A DNA stretch of 64,000 nt from Minwuia sp. (GTDB taxonomy: Bacteria > Pseudomonadota > Alphaproteobacteria > Minwuiales > Minwuiaceae), in contig JARGPL010000021.1 of the NCBI GenBank assembly GCA_029210175.1, positions 23,512 to 87,511 of the forward strand. The letters run 5' to 3'. Both the position numbers and the translations under genes were made by a program. Positions 43,302 through 52,530 of this stretch are shown here, in pieces (positions within the stretch are counted from its first letter, which is position 1; each line of letters starts with the position of its first letter). The notes beneath the pieces are model-generated. The model worked only from the letters and a program-made list of their open reading frames with translations, was not told where the DNA came from and did not search any database.

Positions 43302-45541
43302 GCCAACGCCTCCTGCTTCGTCGTATCGACTGCTGGCCTGATCCTGCGTCGCAGCGACAGGCCTGGCAAGCGCAGGCGCAGGGCATTCAATGTAACCACC
43401 AGCGAAGATGCCGACATGGCGATGGCCGCGACCAGAGGCGATGCCCCGCCCAGGATGGCAATGGGCACCGCGACCAGGTTGTAGGCCAGCGCGAGCCCGA
43501 AGTTCTGGACGATCAGATTGCGGGCGCGCCGGGCAATGGCCATGGCCTCTGTCATCGCATCCAGCCGTTCCGATGTGAAGACGATATCGGCGGCGGCCCG
43601 ACCGAGATCGGACGCGCTTGCCGGTGCCATGGACACATGAGCAGCGGCCAGCGCCGGACCGTCATTGATGCCATCGCCAATCATCAGCGGACGCTCCCCC
43701 GCCGCGGCCATGGCCTGAATGCAGGCGATCTTGTCTTCCGGGCGTTGCCCCGAACGCCAATCGGTGATGCCGGCAGCGCGTGCAGCCTGCGATACCGCTG
43801 CCTCGTTGTCGCCGGACAGCAGGATCGGCGACAGGCCATCGGCCCGAAACCGCGCAACGGCCTCCACCGCGCCGTCGCGCAGCACATCGGCGAAGGCGGC
43901 ATGACCGACCGCGTGTCCGTCCACGGACAACCAGATTTCCGTCAGGCCGACATCTCCATCCCCTGCCGGCGGACCCGCGAAAGCGCGGCTGCCAAGGCGG
44001 ACAGGCTTGTCGTTCATGCGACCGGACATGCCCTGCCCCGGATGTTCGGTAACGTCAGTCACATGAACTGCGTCGCCCTGCGGGCCGGTTGTTTCACGCA
44101 TCAATGCGCGGGCCAGCGGATGACGGCTCTGTGCGGCCAGCGCACGGGCCGTGGCCAGCGCGGCATCATTCAGGTTGATTTCGGCCATGCCCGGCTGGCC
44201 ACTTGTCAGGGTGCCTGTCTTGTCCAGCACGACGCGGCGTGCCTCTGCCAACCGTTCCAGTGCGGTGCCGTCCTTGATCAGGATTCCCTTGCCGAACAGC
44301 ACCCCACTCGCCACCACCTGCACCGCAGGCACTGCCAGTCCGAGGGCGCAGGGGCAGGTGATGATCAGAACAGAAACGGCAATCCAGAGCGATTGTCCCC
44401 AGGCCCCGCCAGTCGCAATCATCCAGCCAATGAAGGTGAACAGCGCCACCAGATGCACTGCAGGCGCATAGATCCGCGCCGCCCGGTCGGCCAGCCGCAG
44501 GTATTTGGCACGCCCGCTCTCCGCCTCTTCCATCAGCCGGACAACCTGCGCCAGGAAGGTCTGTTCACCAACGCCGGTGGCTTGCAGGGTCAGCGGTTGC
44601 GAAAGCACCAGGGTGCCTGATTCCACCGTATCGCCCGGACCGTGGGTGACCGGCATGGATTCGCCGGTGACGATGGACCGGTCGAGATCGCTTGTCCCCT
44701 GCACGATGATCCCGTCAATCGCGGCTCGTTCACCAACGGCGACAAGCACATGGTCACCCAGGGCAATCTGCTCGACCGGCACACGTTCACTGCGGTCACC
44801 GGTGACGCGGGTTGCTTCCGACGCCATCAGGGACAGCAGCTGACTGACCGTGGCCCGCGCCCGTGCCCGCACCCGATGGTCCAGATATCGCCCGACCAGC
44901 AGGAAGAAAAGCAGCATGACAGCCGCATCGAAGAACGCTTCCTCACCGCCGCGGATCGCGGCATCAAGGCTCAAGGCCCCCGCCAGCAGAACCGCGAGGG
45001 AGATGGGGACATCCATGTTCAGGCTGCGGCCCCGCAAGGCCCGGAACGCGGAGCGAAAGAACGGACGCCCGGAAAACAGGATCGCAGGCAAGGCGATCAT
45101 TGCGGAAATCCAGTGAAACAGGTCCCGCGTCGCGCCCTCCGCCCCTGACCAGACGGACACGGAAAGCAGCATCACATTGCCAGCCGCGAACCCCGCCACG
45201 GCAAGCGCGAACAACAGTTCACGCGCCTGCGTATCCTGAATGGCGGTTCCCGCCTCCGCCGCGCTGAACGGCCGGCATTCGTATCCCAGCCCCTCGACCG
45301 CATCGATGACCGCGCGCTCCGCCCCGGCATCGCTCAGACTGACCCGAAGACGCCGTGTCGAGAGATTGAGCCGGGCCGCACTGACGCCGGGCACCTTGCC
45401 CACGCCCCCTTCGATGCGGGAGATGCAGCCTGCGCAATGCACCGACGGGATGATCAGTTCCAGCGTCGTGCCACCAGGACCCATCGCCTTCCGGGGCTGC
45501 GGTGTCGGTCCACAGGCTGCGGCGGCGGTGCAGCAGCTCAT
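43298..45541 (-). CDS. ccoI: copper-translocating P-type ATPase CcoI/FixI
   Basis: A 747-residue P1B ATPase. It has an N-terminal Cys-rich start (MSCCTAAAACG), an HMA domain with HCAGC, actuator TGES, the membrane metal site TCPCALGLAVP, phosphorylation site DKTGTLTSG and hinge GDGINDGPAL. It exports copper needed to load the CuB centre of cbb3 oxidase from the cytoplasm to the assembly site. It overlaps ccoH (4 bases) and ccoS (4 bases), so the maturation genes are translationally coupled. Confidence 0.95.
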   Translation of the reverse strand: MSCCTAAAACGPTPQPRKAMGPGGTTLELIIPSVHCAGCISRIEGGVGKVPGVSAARLNLSTRRLRVSLSDAGAERAVIDAVEGLGYECRPFSAAEAGTAIQDTQARELLFALAVAGFAAGNVMLLSVSVWSGAEGATRDLFHWISAMIALPAILFSGRPFFRSAFRALRGRSLNMDVPISLAVLLAGALSLDAAIRGGEEAFFDAAVMLLFFLLVGRYLDHRVRARARATVSQLLSLMASEATRVTGDRSERVPVEQIALGDHVLVAVGERAAIDGIIVQGTSDLDRSIVTGESMPVTHGPGDTVESGTLVLSQPLTLQATGVGEQTFLAQVVRLMEEAESGRAKYLRLADRAARIYAPAVHLVALFTFIGWMIATGGAWGQSLWIAVSVLIITCPCALGLAVPAVQVVASGVLFGKGILIKDGTALERLAEARRVVLDKTGTLTSGQPGMAEINLNDAALATARALAAQSRHPLARALMRETTGPQGDAVHVTDVTEHPGQGMSGRMNDKPVRLGSRAFAGPPAGDGDVGLTEIWLSVDGHAVGHAAFADVLRDGAVEAVARFRADGLSPILLSGDNEAAVSQAARAAGITDWRSGQRPEDKIACIQAMAAAGERPLMIGDGINDGPALAAAHVSMAPASASDLGRAAADIVFTSERLDAMTEAMAIARRARNLIVQNFGLALAYNLVAVPIAILGGASPLVAAIAMSASSLVVTLNALRLRLPGLSLRRRIRPAVDTTKQEALA

Positions 45542-46041
45542 CCCGCATCTCCGCCCTTGATGCGGAAGATCTGGCGGAACTGGCGGCCTTCTGCATCCAC
45601 CGCGATCGCGTCGATGCTCCAGATGCCGGTCGGCAGCAACCCGGCGAATGAGTAGGTTCCGGCAGCTCCCTCATAGAGTGTCACCTGCCGGTCATCGCGG
45701 TCGGTGACCGGACGTCCGATGCGCGCGCGGACATGCAGACCGGTCAGTGGCTGGCCGTCGGCATCGCGATAGGTCAGCGTCGTCGTCGCGTCAGCATGGG
45801 CAATATCGACAGTCCAGTTCAATGCCGCCTGCGCCCGGGCATCCGCGAGCTTGCGGTTGAAGTCCTGACTGGCGACGTAGCTGTTCTTGACCACCAGACC
45901 GTTGTCAGTGGTCAGTGCCATCACCATCAACAGCATGTTGACGGCGATGATGACCCCGAAGAACGCGATCATCGACAGCAGCATGTGCCGCCCAGTGAAG
46001 GGGCGCACCTTGCCAGGCAGCGTCGGGTTTGCGACGGACAT
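45538..46041 (-). CDS. ccoH: cbb3 oxidase maturation protein CcoH/FixH
   Basis: A 167-residue protein with one N-terminal membrane anchor (MLLSMIAFFGVIIAVNMLLMVMAL) and a periplasmic beta domain (VVKNSYVASQDFNRKLADARAQAALNWTV), the FixH family signature. It assists stable assembly of the oxidase. The ATG at 46041 is 5 bases after the ccoG stop; the reading frame extends upstream into ccoG but without family similarity. Confidence 0.92.
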   Translation of the reverse strand: MSVANPTLPGKVRPFTGRHMLLSMIAFFGVIIAVNMLLMVMALTTDNGLVVKNSYVASQDFNRKLADARAQAALNWTVDIAHADATTTLTYRDADGQPLTGLHVRARIGRPVTDRDDRQVTLYEGAAGTYSFAGLLPTGIWSIDAIAVDAEGRQFRQIFRIKGGDAG

Positions 46042-46046
46042 GTTCC

Positions 46047-47522
46047 TTACTCCTCCGGTGCCCTGAAGATGGCACCATAGTGGGCCTGTTCGATACCGCT
46101 CAGGTCCGTGACGGAAAAACGGAAGTTGTTGGCACCGGGCGAGAGTTCGGCGACCGGCGCCGTGACGAAGACGCGCAACTGCAGGACCTTGTCGGCAGGC
46201 AGGATGAATTCCTTGGTACGGCTCGGCCACTCGTCCTGACCCACCACATTCATCAGCCCGCCCGGCAGGTCACCAAGCTGCAGCAACACGCGCCGCTCCG
46301 TCCCCTCCATGTTCAGGATCTTCACGGTATAGCCGTTGCGGATGTCACCGTCGGACAGCAGCACATATTGCGGATTTCTGTCCCGCAGCACGTTCACGTC
46401 CAGACGGTCACGGGTGAACAGGACAAACAGCATTGCCAGACCGATGCACGACCAGAGCACGGCATAGACCAGCGTCCGCGCGCGGAAGATCGTCTTTTTC
46501 AGCGGCAGGGTCGGACGCCCGTCAGCGTTCGCCTCATAGCTTTTCAGCGTGGTATACGAAATCAGGTCCAGCTTGCCGCCGGTGCGGGTCATGACGGTGT
46601 TGCAGGCATCGATGCAGAGGGCGCAGTTGATGCATTCCAGCTGTTGACCATCGCGGATGTCGATGCCCATCGGACAGACCGCGACACACTGGTTGCAGTC
46701 GATGCAGTCGCCCAGCAGGGACGTGTCAGCCGATTTCCGATGACGCCCGCGCGGCTCCCCCCGCCAGTCCTGATAGGTCACGGTCAGCGAATTCTCGTCC
46801 ATCATCGCGGCCTGGATACGCGGCCAGGGGCACATGTAGGTGCAGACCTGTTCGCGCATGAAACCGCCAAAGACAAACGTGGTGGCGGTCAGGACACCGA
46901 CGGTGACATAGGCAATCGATGAAGCCTCAAGCGTGAACAGCTTCACCAGCAGGGTGGGCGCGTCGGCAAAGTAGAAGACCCAGGCACCGCCGGTTGCAAC
47001 GGCAATCAGCAGCCAGATCAGGTACTTGGTGACCCGCTTGCGGATCTTCGCCCCACCCCATGGGGCCTTGTCGAGCCGGAACCGGGCGTTGCGGTCCCCT
47101 TCCAGCCAGCGCTCCACATGGACATACAGGTCCACCCAGACCGTCTGCGGGCAGGCATAGCCGCACCATGCGCGGCCCAGCACCGACGTCAGCAGGAACA
47201 GACCGATGCCGGCCATGATCAGCAGGCCCGCGACGTAGTAGAATTCCTGCGGCCAGATCTCGATGAAGAAGAAGAAGAAGCGGCGATGTTCCAGATCGAT
47301 CAGCACGGCCTGGTCGGGCATGCCCTCGCCCCGGTCCCAGCGCAGCCAGGGCGTGACGTAGTAGACGGCCAGAAGGACGCCCATGATCCACCACTTCAGG
47401 CGCCGGAAAACCCCGGCGACACGCATGGGATGGATGGATTCCCGGGCCTTGTAGAGGGATCGGTGCTGGCGGCTGTTGACCGGCGCAACTTCGATCCGGT
47501 CCACATCATCGATGCGTGCCAC
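46047..47522 (-). CDS. ccoG: cbb3 oxidase accessory protein CcoG/FixG (polyferredoxin)
   Basis: A 491-residue membrane protein with about five transmembrane segments, the GRAWCGYACPQTVW motif, CTYMCPWPRIQAAM, and two 4Fe-4S clusters (CIDCNQCVAVCPMGI and CINCALCIDACN). A C-terminal periplasmic Ig-like domain follows. CcoG has been shown to reduce copper for oxidase maturation in other bacteria. It lies between ccoP (6-base gap) and ccoH. Confidence 0.95.
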   Translation of the reverse strand: MARIDDVDRIEVAPVNSRQHRSLYKARESIHPMRVAGVFRRLKWWIMGVLLAVYYVTPWLRWDRGEGMPDQAVLIDLEHRRFFFFFIEIWPQEFYYVAGLLIMAGIGLFLLTSVLGRAWCGYACPQTVWVDLYVHVERWLEGDRNARFRLDKAPWGGAKIRKRVTKYLIWLLIAVATGGAWVFYFADAPTLLVKLFTLEASSIAYVTVGVLTATTFVFGGFMREQVCTYMCPWPRIQAAMMDENSLTVTYQDWRGEPRGRHRKSADTSLLGDCIDCNQCVAVCPMGIDIRDGQQLECINCALCIDACNTVMTRTGGKLDLISYTTLKSYEANADGRPTLPLKKTIFRARTLVYAVLWSCIGLAMLFVLFTRDRLDVNVLRDRNPQYVLLSDGDIRNGYTVKILNMEGTERRVLLQLGDLPGGLMNVVGQDEWPSRTKEFILPADKVLQLRVFVTAPVAELSPGANNFRFSVTDLSGIEQAHYGAIFRAPEE

Positions 47523-47528
47523 AGGAGG

Positions 47529-48398
47529 TTACTCCCCTCCACCGAGTGAATGGATGTAGATCGTCAGCTGCTTGATCGTCACCGGGTCCAGACGACCGCC
47601 CCAGGCAGGCATCACACCATGCCGCGGCGCATGGATCTGGCGCGCGATTTCCGTTGCCGAGTCACCGTAGAGCCAGATGGCGTCGGAAATGTTCGGCGCC
47701 CCCAGTTCCCGGTCGCCCAGGCCCTTGTCGCCGTGGCACGCTGCACAATTGTCGGCATAGAGTTGCTGACCCGCCGCAGCCTGTGCCGCATCATGCGGCT
47801 GGCCTGCAAGCTGCAGCACATGCTGGGAAACGGCACCGATCTGCGCCCGGTCCAGAAGACCGTCCCGCCCGAATGCCGGCATTTCGGAGAACCGCGTGTC
47901 GTCGTCGACGGCATAGCGAATGCCGTGCTGCAATGTGGTCTGAATGGCCTCCAGCTCACCGCCCCAGATCCAGTCATCGTCGTTCAGGTTCGGATACCCG
48001 GGCGAACCGGTTGCGCCTGAACCATGACACTGCACACAGTTGACGGCATAGGCCGCGCGGCCACCGTTGTTGGCGAACTGCAACAGATCGACGTCCTGGC
48101 GGATGTCTTCCAGCGGCATGTTTTCGATCTTCGCGATCAGGCCGGCACGGGACGCGCGGACTTCCGCCACTTCCTTGTGCAGTTCGGCACGACTGGAATA
48201 ACCCAGTACACCCGGCGTTGCCTCCGTCAGCAGCGGCACAGCCGGATAGAAGATCACGTACCCGAACGCCCAGACGATGCAGGCCATGAAGGTCCACAGC
48301 CACCAGCGCGGCATGGGATTGTCCAGTTCGCGGATGCCGTCCCACTCATGCCCCGTGGTCTCGACGCCCGAGAAGTCATCAACTTCACGCTTGCTCAT
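47529..48398 (-). CDS. ccoP: cbb3-type cytochrome c oxidase diheme subunit CcoP/FixP
   Basis: A 289-residue subunit: cytoplasmic N terminus (GVETTGHEWDGIRELDNPMPRWWLW), one or two helices, and two class-I cytochrome c domains with heme sites CVQCH and CAACH and Met ligands in the FSEMPAFG and HGVMPAWG segments. It receives electrons from soluble cytochromes and passes them to CcoO. Its ATG overlaps the ccoQ stop by 4 bases. Confidence 0.96.
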   Translation of the reverse strand: MSKREVDDFSGVETTGHEWDGIRELDNPMPRWWLWTFMACIVWAFGYVIFYPAVPLLTEATPGVLGYSSRAELHKEVAEVRASRAGLIAKIENMPLEDIRQDVDLLQFANNGGRAAYAVNCVQCHGSGATGSPGYPNLNDDDWIWGGELEAIQTTLQHGIRYAVDDDTRFSEMPAFGRDGLLDRAQIGAVSQHVLQLAGQPHDAAQAAAGQQLYADNCAACHGDKGLGDRELGAPNISDAIWLYGDSATEIARQIHAPRHGVMPAWGGRLDPVTIKQLTIYIHSLGGGE

Positions 48399-48562
48399 TT
48401 GCCAGGCTCCCGATCATCCTTGAGAGGCATCTCAGCGCACTTCTTGTAGTGCTTGCTGGCCCCCGGGCGGAACAGCACCGCCACCGCCACGACGAAGGTG
48501 AGGAACAGGAAGACCAGTCCCCAGGTATCGGCCAGATGCCGCAGTGTATCGTGATCCATCAT
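48395..48562 (-). CDS. ccoQ: cbb3-type oxidase small subunit CcoQ/FixQ
   Basis: A 55-residue protein read directly from the gap between ccoO and ccoP. It starts MMDHDTLRHLADTWGLVFLFLTFVV, a single membrane helix, and continues RPGASKHYKKCAEMPLKDDREPGK, the charged tail typical of CcoQ. It stabilises the complex. The first or second ATG (48562 or 48559) may be used. It lies 2 bases after ccoO and overlaps ccoP by 4. Confidence 0.92.
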   Translation of the reverse strand: MMDHDTLRHLADTWGLVFLFLTFVVAVAVLFRPGASKHYKKCAEMPLKDDREPGK

Positions 48563-48564
48563 GC

Positions 48565-49290
48565 TCACCTGAAGTTTTCTTCGGCACGGTAGGACGAGAA
48601 GTCCACCAGCGTGCCGAGCATCTGCAAGTAGGCGACCAGCGCATCCATCTCGGTCAGCGCGCGCGGATTGCCATCGAAATCACCGGTCTGTGCCTTCGGG
48701 TAGCGGGCGAGCAGCCCGTCCCAGTCGGCATCCGGGTCTGCCTGATCGCGCATGTCCGCCTCCGCCGCTTCGATCATCGCCGTGTCATAGGGCACGCCGA
48801 CAGCGGCATTGGCCTTCAGGTGCGCGATGATGTCGTCGGTGCGGAGTTCCGACGTCAGCAGGAAGCGATACCCCGGCATGATCGATTCCGGCACCACGGA
48901 GCGCGGATCGACCAGATGCTGGACATGCCAGTCATTCGAATAGCGTTGTCCCACCCGCGCGAGGTCCGGTCCCGTGCGCTTCGACCCCCACTGGAACGGA
49001 TGGTCGTACATGCTCTCCGCCGCCAGGCTGTAGTGGCCATACCGCTCAACCTCATCGCGCATGGGGCGGATCATCTGGCTGTGGCAGTTGTAGCACCCCT
49101 CCCGCACGTAGATGTTGCGGCCCGCCAGCTCCAGCGGTGAGTAGGGGCGCACCCCCTCCACCTTCTCGATCGTGTTCTGCATGTAGAACAGGGGCGCGAT
49201 CTCGACGATGCCACCGATGGACACGACCAGCAGGCTGAGCACCAGCATCAGGGTCGCGTTCTTCTCGATACGTGAATGATCGAACTTCAT
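48565..49290 (-). CDS. ccoO: cbb3-type cytochrome c oxidase monoheme subunit CcoO/FixO
   Basis: A 241-residue subunit with an N-terminal helix ([23 protein letters not shown]), the heme motif [15 protein letters not shown], and [13 protein letters not shown] followed by the Met-ligand segment [12 protein letters not shown]. It carries electrons from CcoP to CcoN. GAGGGAGGG lies just before the ATG at 49290. The gene follows ccoN by 11 bases. Confidence 0.96.
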   Translation of the reverse strand: MKFDHSRIEKNATLMLVLSLLVVSIGGIVEIAPLFYMQNTIEKVEGVRPYSPLELAGRNIYVREGCYNCHSQMIRPMRDEVERYGHYSLAAESMYDHPFQWGSKRTGPDLARVGQRYSNDWHVQHLVDPRSVVPESIMPGYRFLLTSELRTDDIIAHLKANAAVGVPYDTAMIEAAEADMRDQADPDADWDGLLARYPKAQTGDFDGNPRALTEMDALVAYLQMLGTLVDFSSYRAEENFR

Positions 49291-49301
49291 TGGACCCTCC
49301 C

Positions 49302-50906
49302 TCAAGCGGCCTGCGGGGCCGCGGCATCAGCCGCGACAGCGCGAGTTGCGGGCGAGCCCTTGATGGTCCGCCAGACGTTGTAGACCATCAGGACCGCGCC
49401 GCTGATGTACACCAGACCGCCAAAGGCCCGGATGATGTAGAACGGATGCATTGCGGAAACGGTCTCGGCGAAGCTGTAGACCAGGAACCCGTTGGGATCG
49501 TATTCCCGCCACATCAGGCCCTGGGTGATGCCGCTGACCCACATCGCCGCCGCATAGATGACGATGCCGATGGTGGCGAGCCAGACGTGCCAGCTGACCA
49601 GGCGCAGGCTGTGCAGGCCGCTTCGGTTCCAGAGCTTCGGCACCAGGAAGTAGATCGCGCCGAAGCTGATCATGCCGACCCAGCCCAGGGCACCGGAATG
49701 CACGTGGCCAATGGTCCAGTCGGTGTAATGGCTCAGGCCATTGACCGCCTTGATGGACATCATCGGACCTTCGAACGTGGACATGCCGTAGAACGCGATG
49801 GCCACGACCATCATCCGCAGGACCGGATCGGTCCGCAGCTTGTCCCAGGCACCCGAAAGGGTCATCAGGCCATTGATCATGCCACCCCAGCTGGGCATCC
49901 ACAGCATGATGGAAAACACCATGCCCAGTGTCTGCGCCCAGTCGGGCAGTGCGGTGTAATGCAGGTGATGCGGTCCGGCCCAGATATAGAGGAAGATCAG
50001 CGCCCAGAAATGAATGATCGACAGGCGATAGCTGAACACCGGGCGGTCTGCCTGCTTCGGCACGAAGTAGTACATCATGCCCAGGAAGCCTGCCGTCAGG
50101 AAGAACCCGACTGCATTATGGCCGTACCACCACTGGGTCAGGGCATCCTGAACGCCGGAAAAGGCCGAATAGCTCTTGGAGCCGAGGAACGACACCGGGA
50201 TCGCCAGGTTGTTGACGATATGCAGCATCGCAACGGTGACGATGAAGGCCAGATAGAACCAGTTGGCCACATAGATATGCGGTTCCTTGCGCTTGAACAG
50301 CGTGCACAGGAACACCAGCAGATAGGCAACCCAGACCAGGGTCAGCCAGATGTCCACGTACCATTCCGGCTCGGCATATTCCTTCGACTGGGTGGCCCCC
50401 ATCAGGTAACCGGTGGCCGCCAGAACGATGAACAGCTGATAGCCCCAGAAGACGAACCAGTGCAGCCCGCCCAGCGCCAACCGCGCCCGGCAGGTCCGCT
50501 GCACGACATAGAAGCTGGTGGCAATCAGTGCGTTGCCACCAAAGGCAAAGATGACCGCTGACGTATGCAGCGGCCGCAACCGGCCAAAACTGGTGAATGA
50601 ATATCCCAGGTTCAGTTCCGGGAAGGCGAGTTGCAGGGCAATCACCAGTCCGACAACGAACCCGGTTACCCCCCAGAATATGGTGGCGATGACACCATAT
50701 CGGACGACGCCGTCGGCATACCCCTCAGCAGCCTCCGACGACTTGGGGCGGTCGAGCCGCTGCAGCAAACAGGCGATGGCGACAAGGCTGGCAGCGACGA
50801 TGACCCAGGCGTGCGCCTGGAAAAGTCCGTCGTGTCCCCGTGCGGCACCAATGAGACCTGCAACGGCGGCGAGGCCGAGCAGGACGATCAAGACAACATT
50901 GCCCAT
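49302..50906 (-). CDS. ccoN: cbb3-type cytochrome c oxidase catalytic subunit CcoN/FixN
   Basis: A 534-residue subunit with twelve or more membrane helices. Heme and CuB histidines are visible in [44 protein letters not shown] and [14 protein letters not shown]. It reduces oxygen to water at low oxygen tension and pumps protons. The ATG at 50906 has GAGGGAAC upstream and begins [11 protein letters not shown]; an in-frame extension to 51050 would run through the FNR box. It is the first gene of the ccoNOQPGHIS operon. Confidence 0.96.
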   Translation of the reverse strand: MGNVVLIVLLGLAAVAGLIGAARGHDGLFQAHAWVIVAASLVAIACLLQRLDRPKSSEAAEGYADGVVRYGVIATIFWGVTGFVVGLVIALQLAFPELNLGYSFTSFGRLRPLHTSAVIFAFGGNALIATSFYVVQRTCRARLALGGLHWFVFWGYQLFIVLAATGYLMGATQSKEYAEPEWYVDIWLTLVWVAYLLVFLCTLFKRKEPHIYVANWFYLAFIVTVAMLHIVNNLAIPVSFLGSKSYSAFSGVQDALTQWWYGHNAVGFFLTAGFLGMMYYFVPKQADRPVFSYRLSIIHFWALIFLYIWAGPHHLHYTALPDWAQTLGMVFSIMLWMPSWGGMINGLMTLSGAWDKLRTDPVLRMMVVAIAFYGMSTFEGPMMSIKAVNGLSHYTDWTIGHVHSGALGWVGMISFGAIYFLVPKLWNRSGLHSLRLVSWHVWLATIGIVIYAAAMWVSGITQGLMWREYDPNGFLVYSFAETVSAMHPFYIIRAFGGLVYISGAVLMVYNVWRTIKGSPATRAVAADAAAPQAA

Positions 50907-50979
50907 GGAAGTTCCCTCTGCTTCCGCCCCCGGTGGGACTGGATAGAGGCAGCAATAGGCGGGGGGCAGATCGGCCACC

Positions 50980-50993
50980 TTGATCTGGATCAA
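50980..50993. promoter_or_regulatory. FNR/FixK-type box TTGAT-CTGG-ATCAA
   Basis: A perfect match to the FNR/Anr/FixK consensus (TTGAT, four bases, ATCAA), centred 80-81 bases upstream of the ccoN start in the 170-bp divergent region shared with the hemerythrin gene. This position fits class II activation of a ccoN promoter starting near 50945. A four-cysteine FNR-type regulator is encoded 1.3 kb away. The box may also act on the divergent gene, whose start is about 90 bases away. Confidence 0.9.
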
Positions 50994-51076
50994 ATCGCCA
51001 TCGGCAGGCTGTGAGACACTTTCATTGATCAGGCACCCGCGCCTGTCCATCCACGTGCCCCGAAAGCCGATGCGTC

Positions 51077-51571
51077 ATGGATCGCAAGCTGCCCTATTCA
51101 CCGCTGAAACAGGCCATGAGCGCGCAACTCGGGGTCGAAGCGGATAGCGAGACCAGTTTCCAGGCCGAGCACACGCTTATCGTCGGCGTCTGTGACCGCC
51201 TGGAGGCAATAGCCGACGCCCTGCCCGAAGCGCCAAGCCACGAAAGCCTGTCGGAACTGAACGCCCTGCTGAGATTCGGCATTCCGGCCCATTGCCGCCA
51301 CGAGGAACAGGCGCTGAAGAGCGCGCTGGAGTCCGAGGAAGGCACACCGGGCTGGCTGCACCACGCGGCCGCGCTGATCACGGCCGAGCATCTGGACAAC
51401 GAGATCATCATGCTGGAGCTGGCGGAAGCGCTGGAGGATTATCGCGACAGGGGCGAAAAGGCGCGTGCCAATGCGCTCGGCTACCTGATCCGCCACTTCT
51501 TCACCCAGATGCGCCGCCACATGGCGTGGGAAGAAAAGGTGATCGAAGAACTTCGGGCCAAGCCGGAATGA
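51077..51571 (+). CDS. hemerythrin HHE-domain protein
   Basis: A 164-residue four-helix protein with spaced diiron ligands: QAEHTLIVGV (His), PAHCRHEEQAL (His-x-x-x-Glu), ITAEHLDNEIIML (His and Glu) and RRHMAWEEKVIEE (His and Glu). It could bind oxygen or NO, or serve as an iron store or sensor. It shares its promoter region and the perfect FNR box with ccoN, which suggests use at low oxygen (inference). It is cytoplasmic, with no signal peptide. Confidence 0.85.
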   Translation: MDRKLPYSPLKQAMSAQLGVEADSETSFQAEHTLIVGVCDRLEAIADALPEAPSHESLSELNALLRFGIPAHCRHEEQALKSALESEEGTPGWLHHAAALITAEHLDNEIIMLELAEALEDYRDRGEKARANALGYLIRHFFTQMRRHMAWEEKVIEELRAKPE

Positions 51572-51577
51572 CGGCGT

Positions 51578-51601
51578 CGCCACATCGCAACAGATGTGGT
51601 G
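51578..51601. terminator. hairpin between convergent hemerythrin and fnr genes
   Basis: CCACATC (51580-51586) pairs with GATGTGG (51593-51599) across a 6-base loop, with two further pairs (one wobble) at the base. It fills the 30-base gap between the two convergent stop codons and could end transcription from both sides, though neither side has a strong T-run. Confidence 0.4.
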
Positions 51602-52330
51602 TCAGATACCGCTGATCCTGGCCAGACGGTCCATGTCCAGAACCGAAAATTCGCGTGTCGCATGCAGTTGCAATACGCCGTCAGCCTTCAGGCGTCCGAT
51701 CTGGCGGCTTACGGTCTCGATCGTCAGCCCCAGATAGTCGGCAATTTCCGAGCGGTTGAGAGGCATCTGAAACTGGATATCGCCAGCATCAGCCAGATGC
51801 GCACAGCCGATCATCGGCGACCGTCGCGCGATCATGTGCAGGAAGCTCGCGACCTTTTCCGCCGCGGTCTTGCGACCGAGCAGCAGCATCCAGTCCCGTG
51901 CCGCATCCAGTTCGTCCAGCGTGTCCTGAAACAGGCGCAGTTCCAGACCCGGCTTTTCCTTCAGAATGCGTTCGAACGCGGGCTTGGGGAAGATGCAGAG
52001 CTCGACCTCGGTCGCGGCCTCCGCGAAGTAGGGACTGCGCTGCTTGAACGCCCGCCCCAGGAAATCGGGCGGGAACTGCAGGCCGACGATCTGCTGGCGG
52101 CCATCGCTCATCAGTTTCGTCAGTTTCACGGTACCGGAGACAATGTTGCCGAACCAGCTGATCTCCTCATCAGCGCTCAGGATCGGTTCACCCGATGCCA
52201 GTATCCGCTGTCGGGATATGGCATTCATCGCCGCCAGTTCGTCATTTGACAGTGCCCCGCAAACCGCACGATGACGAATGGCGCACATTTCGCAACGGGT
52301 CTTGTGGCCGTCTTCCAGGACCGTCTGCAT
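51602..52330 (-). CDS. fnrL: FNR-type Crp/Fnr transcriptional regulator (FnrL/FixK-like)
   Basis: A 242-residue regulator. The N terminus carries CEMCAIRHRAVC (Cys13, Cys16, Cys24), and a fourth cysteine, Cys112, follows in VELCIF, so it should hold an oxygen-labile 4Fe-4S cluster. The cyclic-nucleotide-like domain spans about 30-150. The HTH near the end reads MPLNRSEIADYLGLTIETVSRQIGRLK, with the Glu-x-x-Ser-Arg recognition residues that read TTGAT half-sites. Its site upstream of ccoN is nearby. No FNR box was seen in its own 200-bp upstream region. The symbol follows alphaproteobacterial usage. Confidence 0.92.
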   Translation of the reverse strand: MQTVLEDGHKTRCEMCAIRHRAVCGALSNDELAAMNAISRQRILASGEPILSADEEISWFGNIVSGTVKLTKLMSDGRQQIVGLQFPPDFLGRAFKQRSPYFAEAATEVELCIFPKPAFERILKEKPGLELRLFQDTLDELDAARDWMLLLGRKTAAEKVASFLHMIARRSPMIGCAHLADAGDIQFQMPLNRSEIADYLGLTIETVSRQIGRLKADGVLQLHATREFSVLDMDRLARISGI

Positions 52331-52530
52331 TGGGTCACTCCCCCGATGAAACGCAGTTGCTGAGACATACTACCCCAATCAGGGCGGGCAAGCAGAATTC
52401 CGCAAGACGCGCGACACTCCGCCCAAAAAACAATCGCTTCCGTCCCTCCCGGCTTGGGCAAGAGTTCCCGTTGAGCCTCACCGACAATAGTGAAACACTG
52501 CGCCCATCAGGGGAACAGGGGAGCAAGCGC

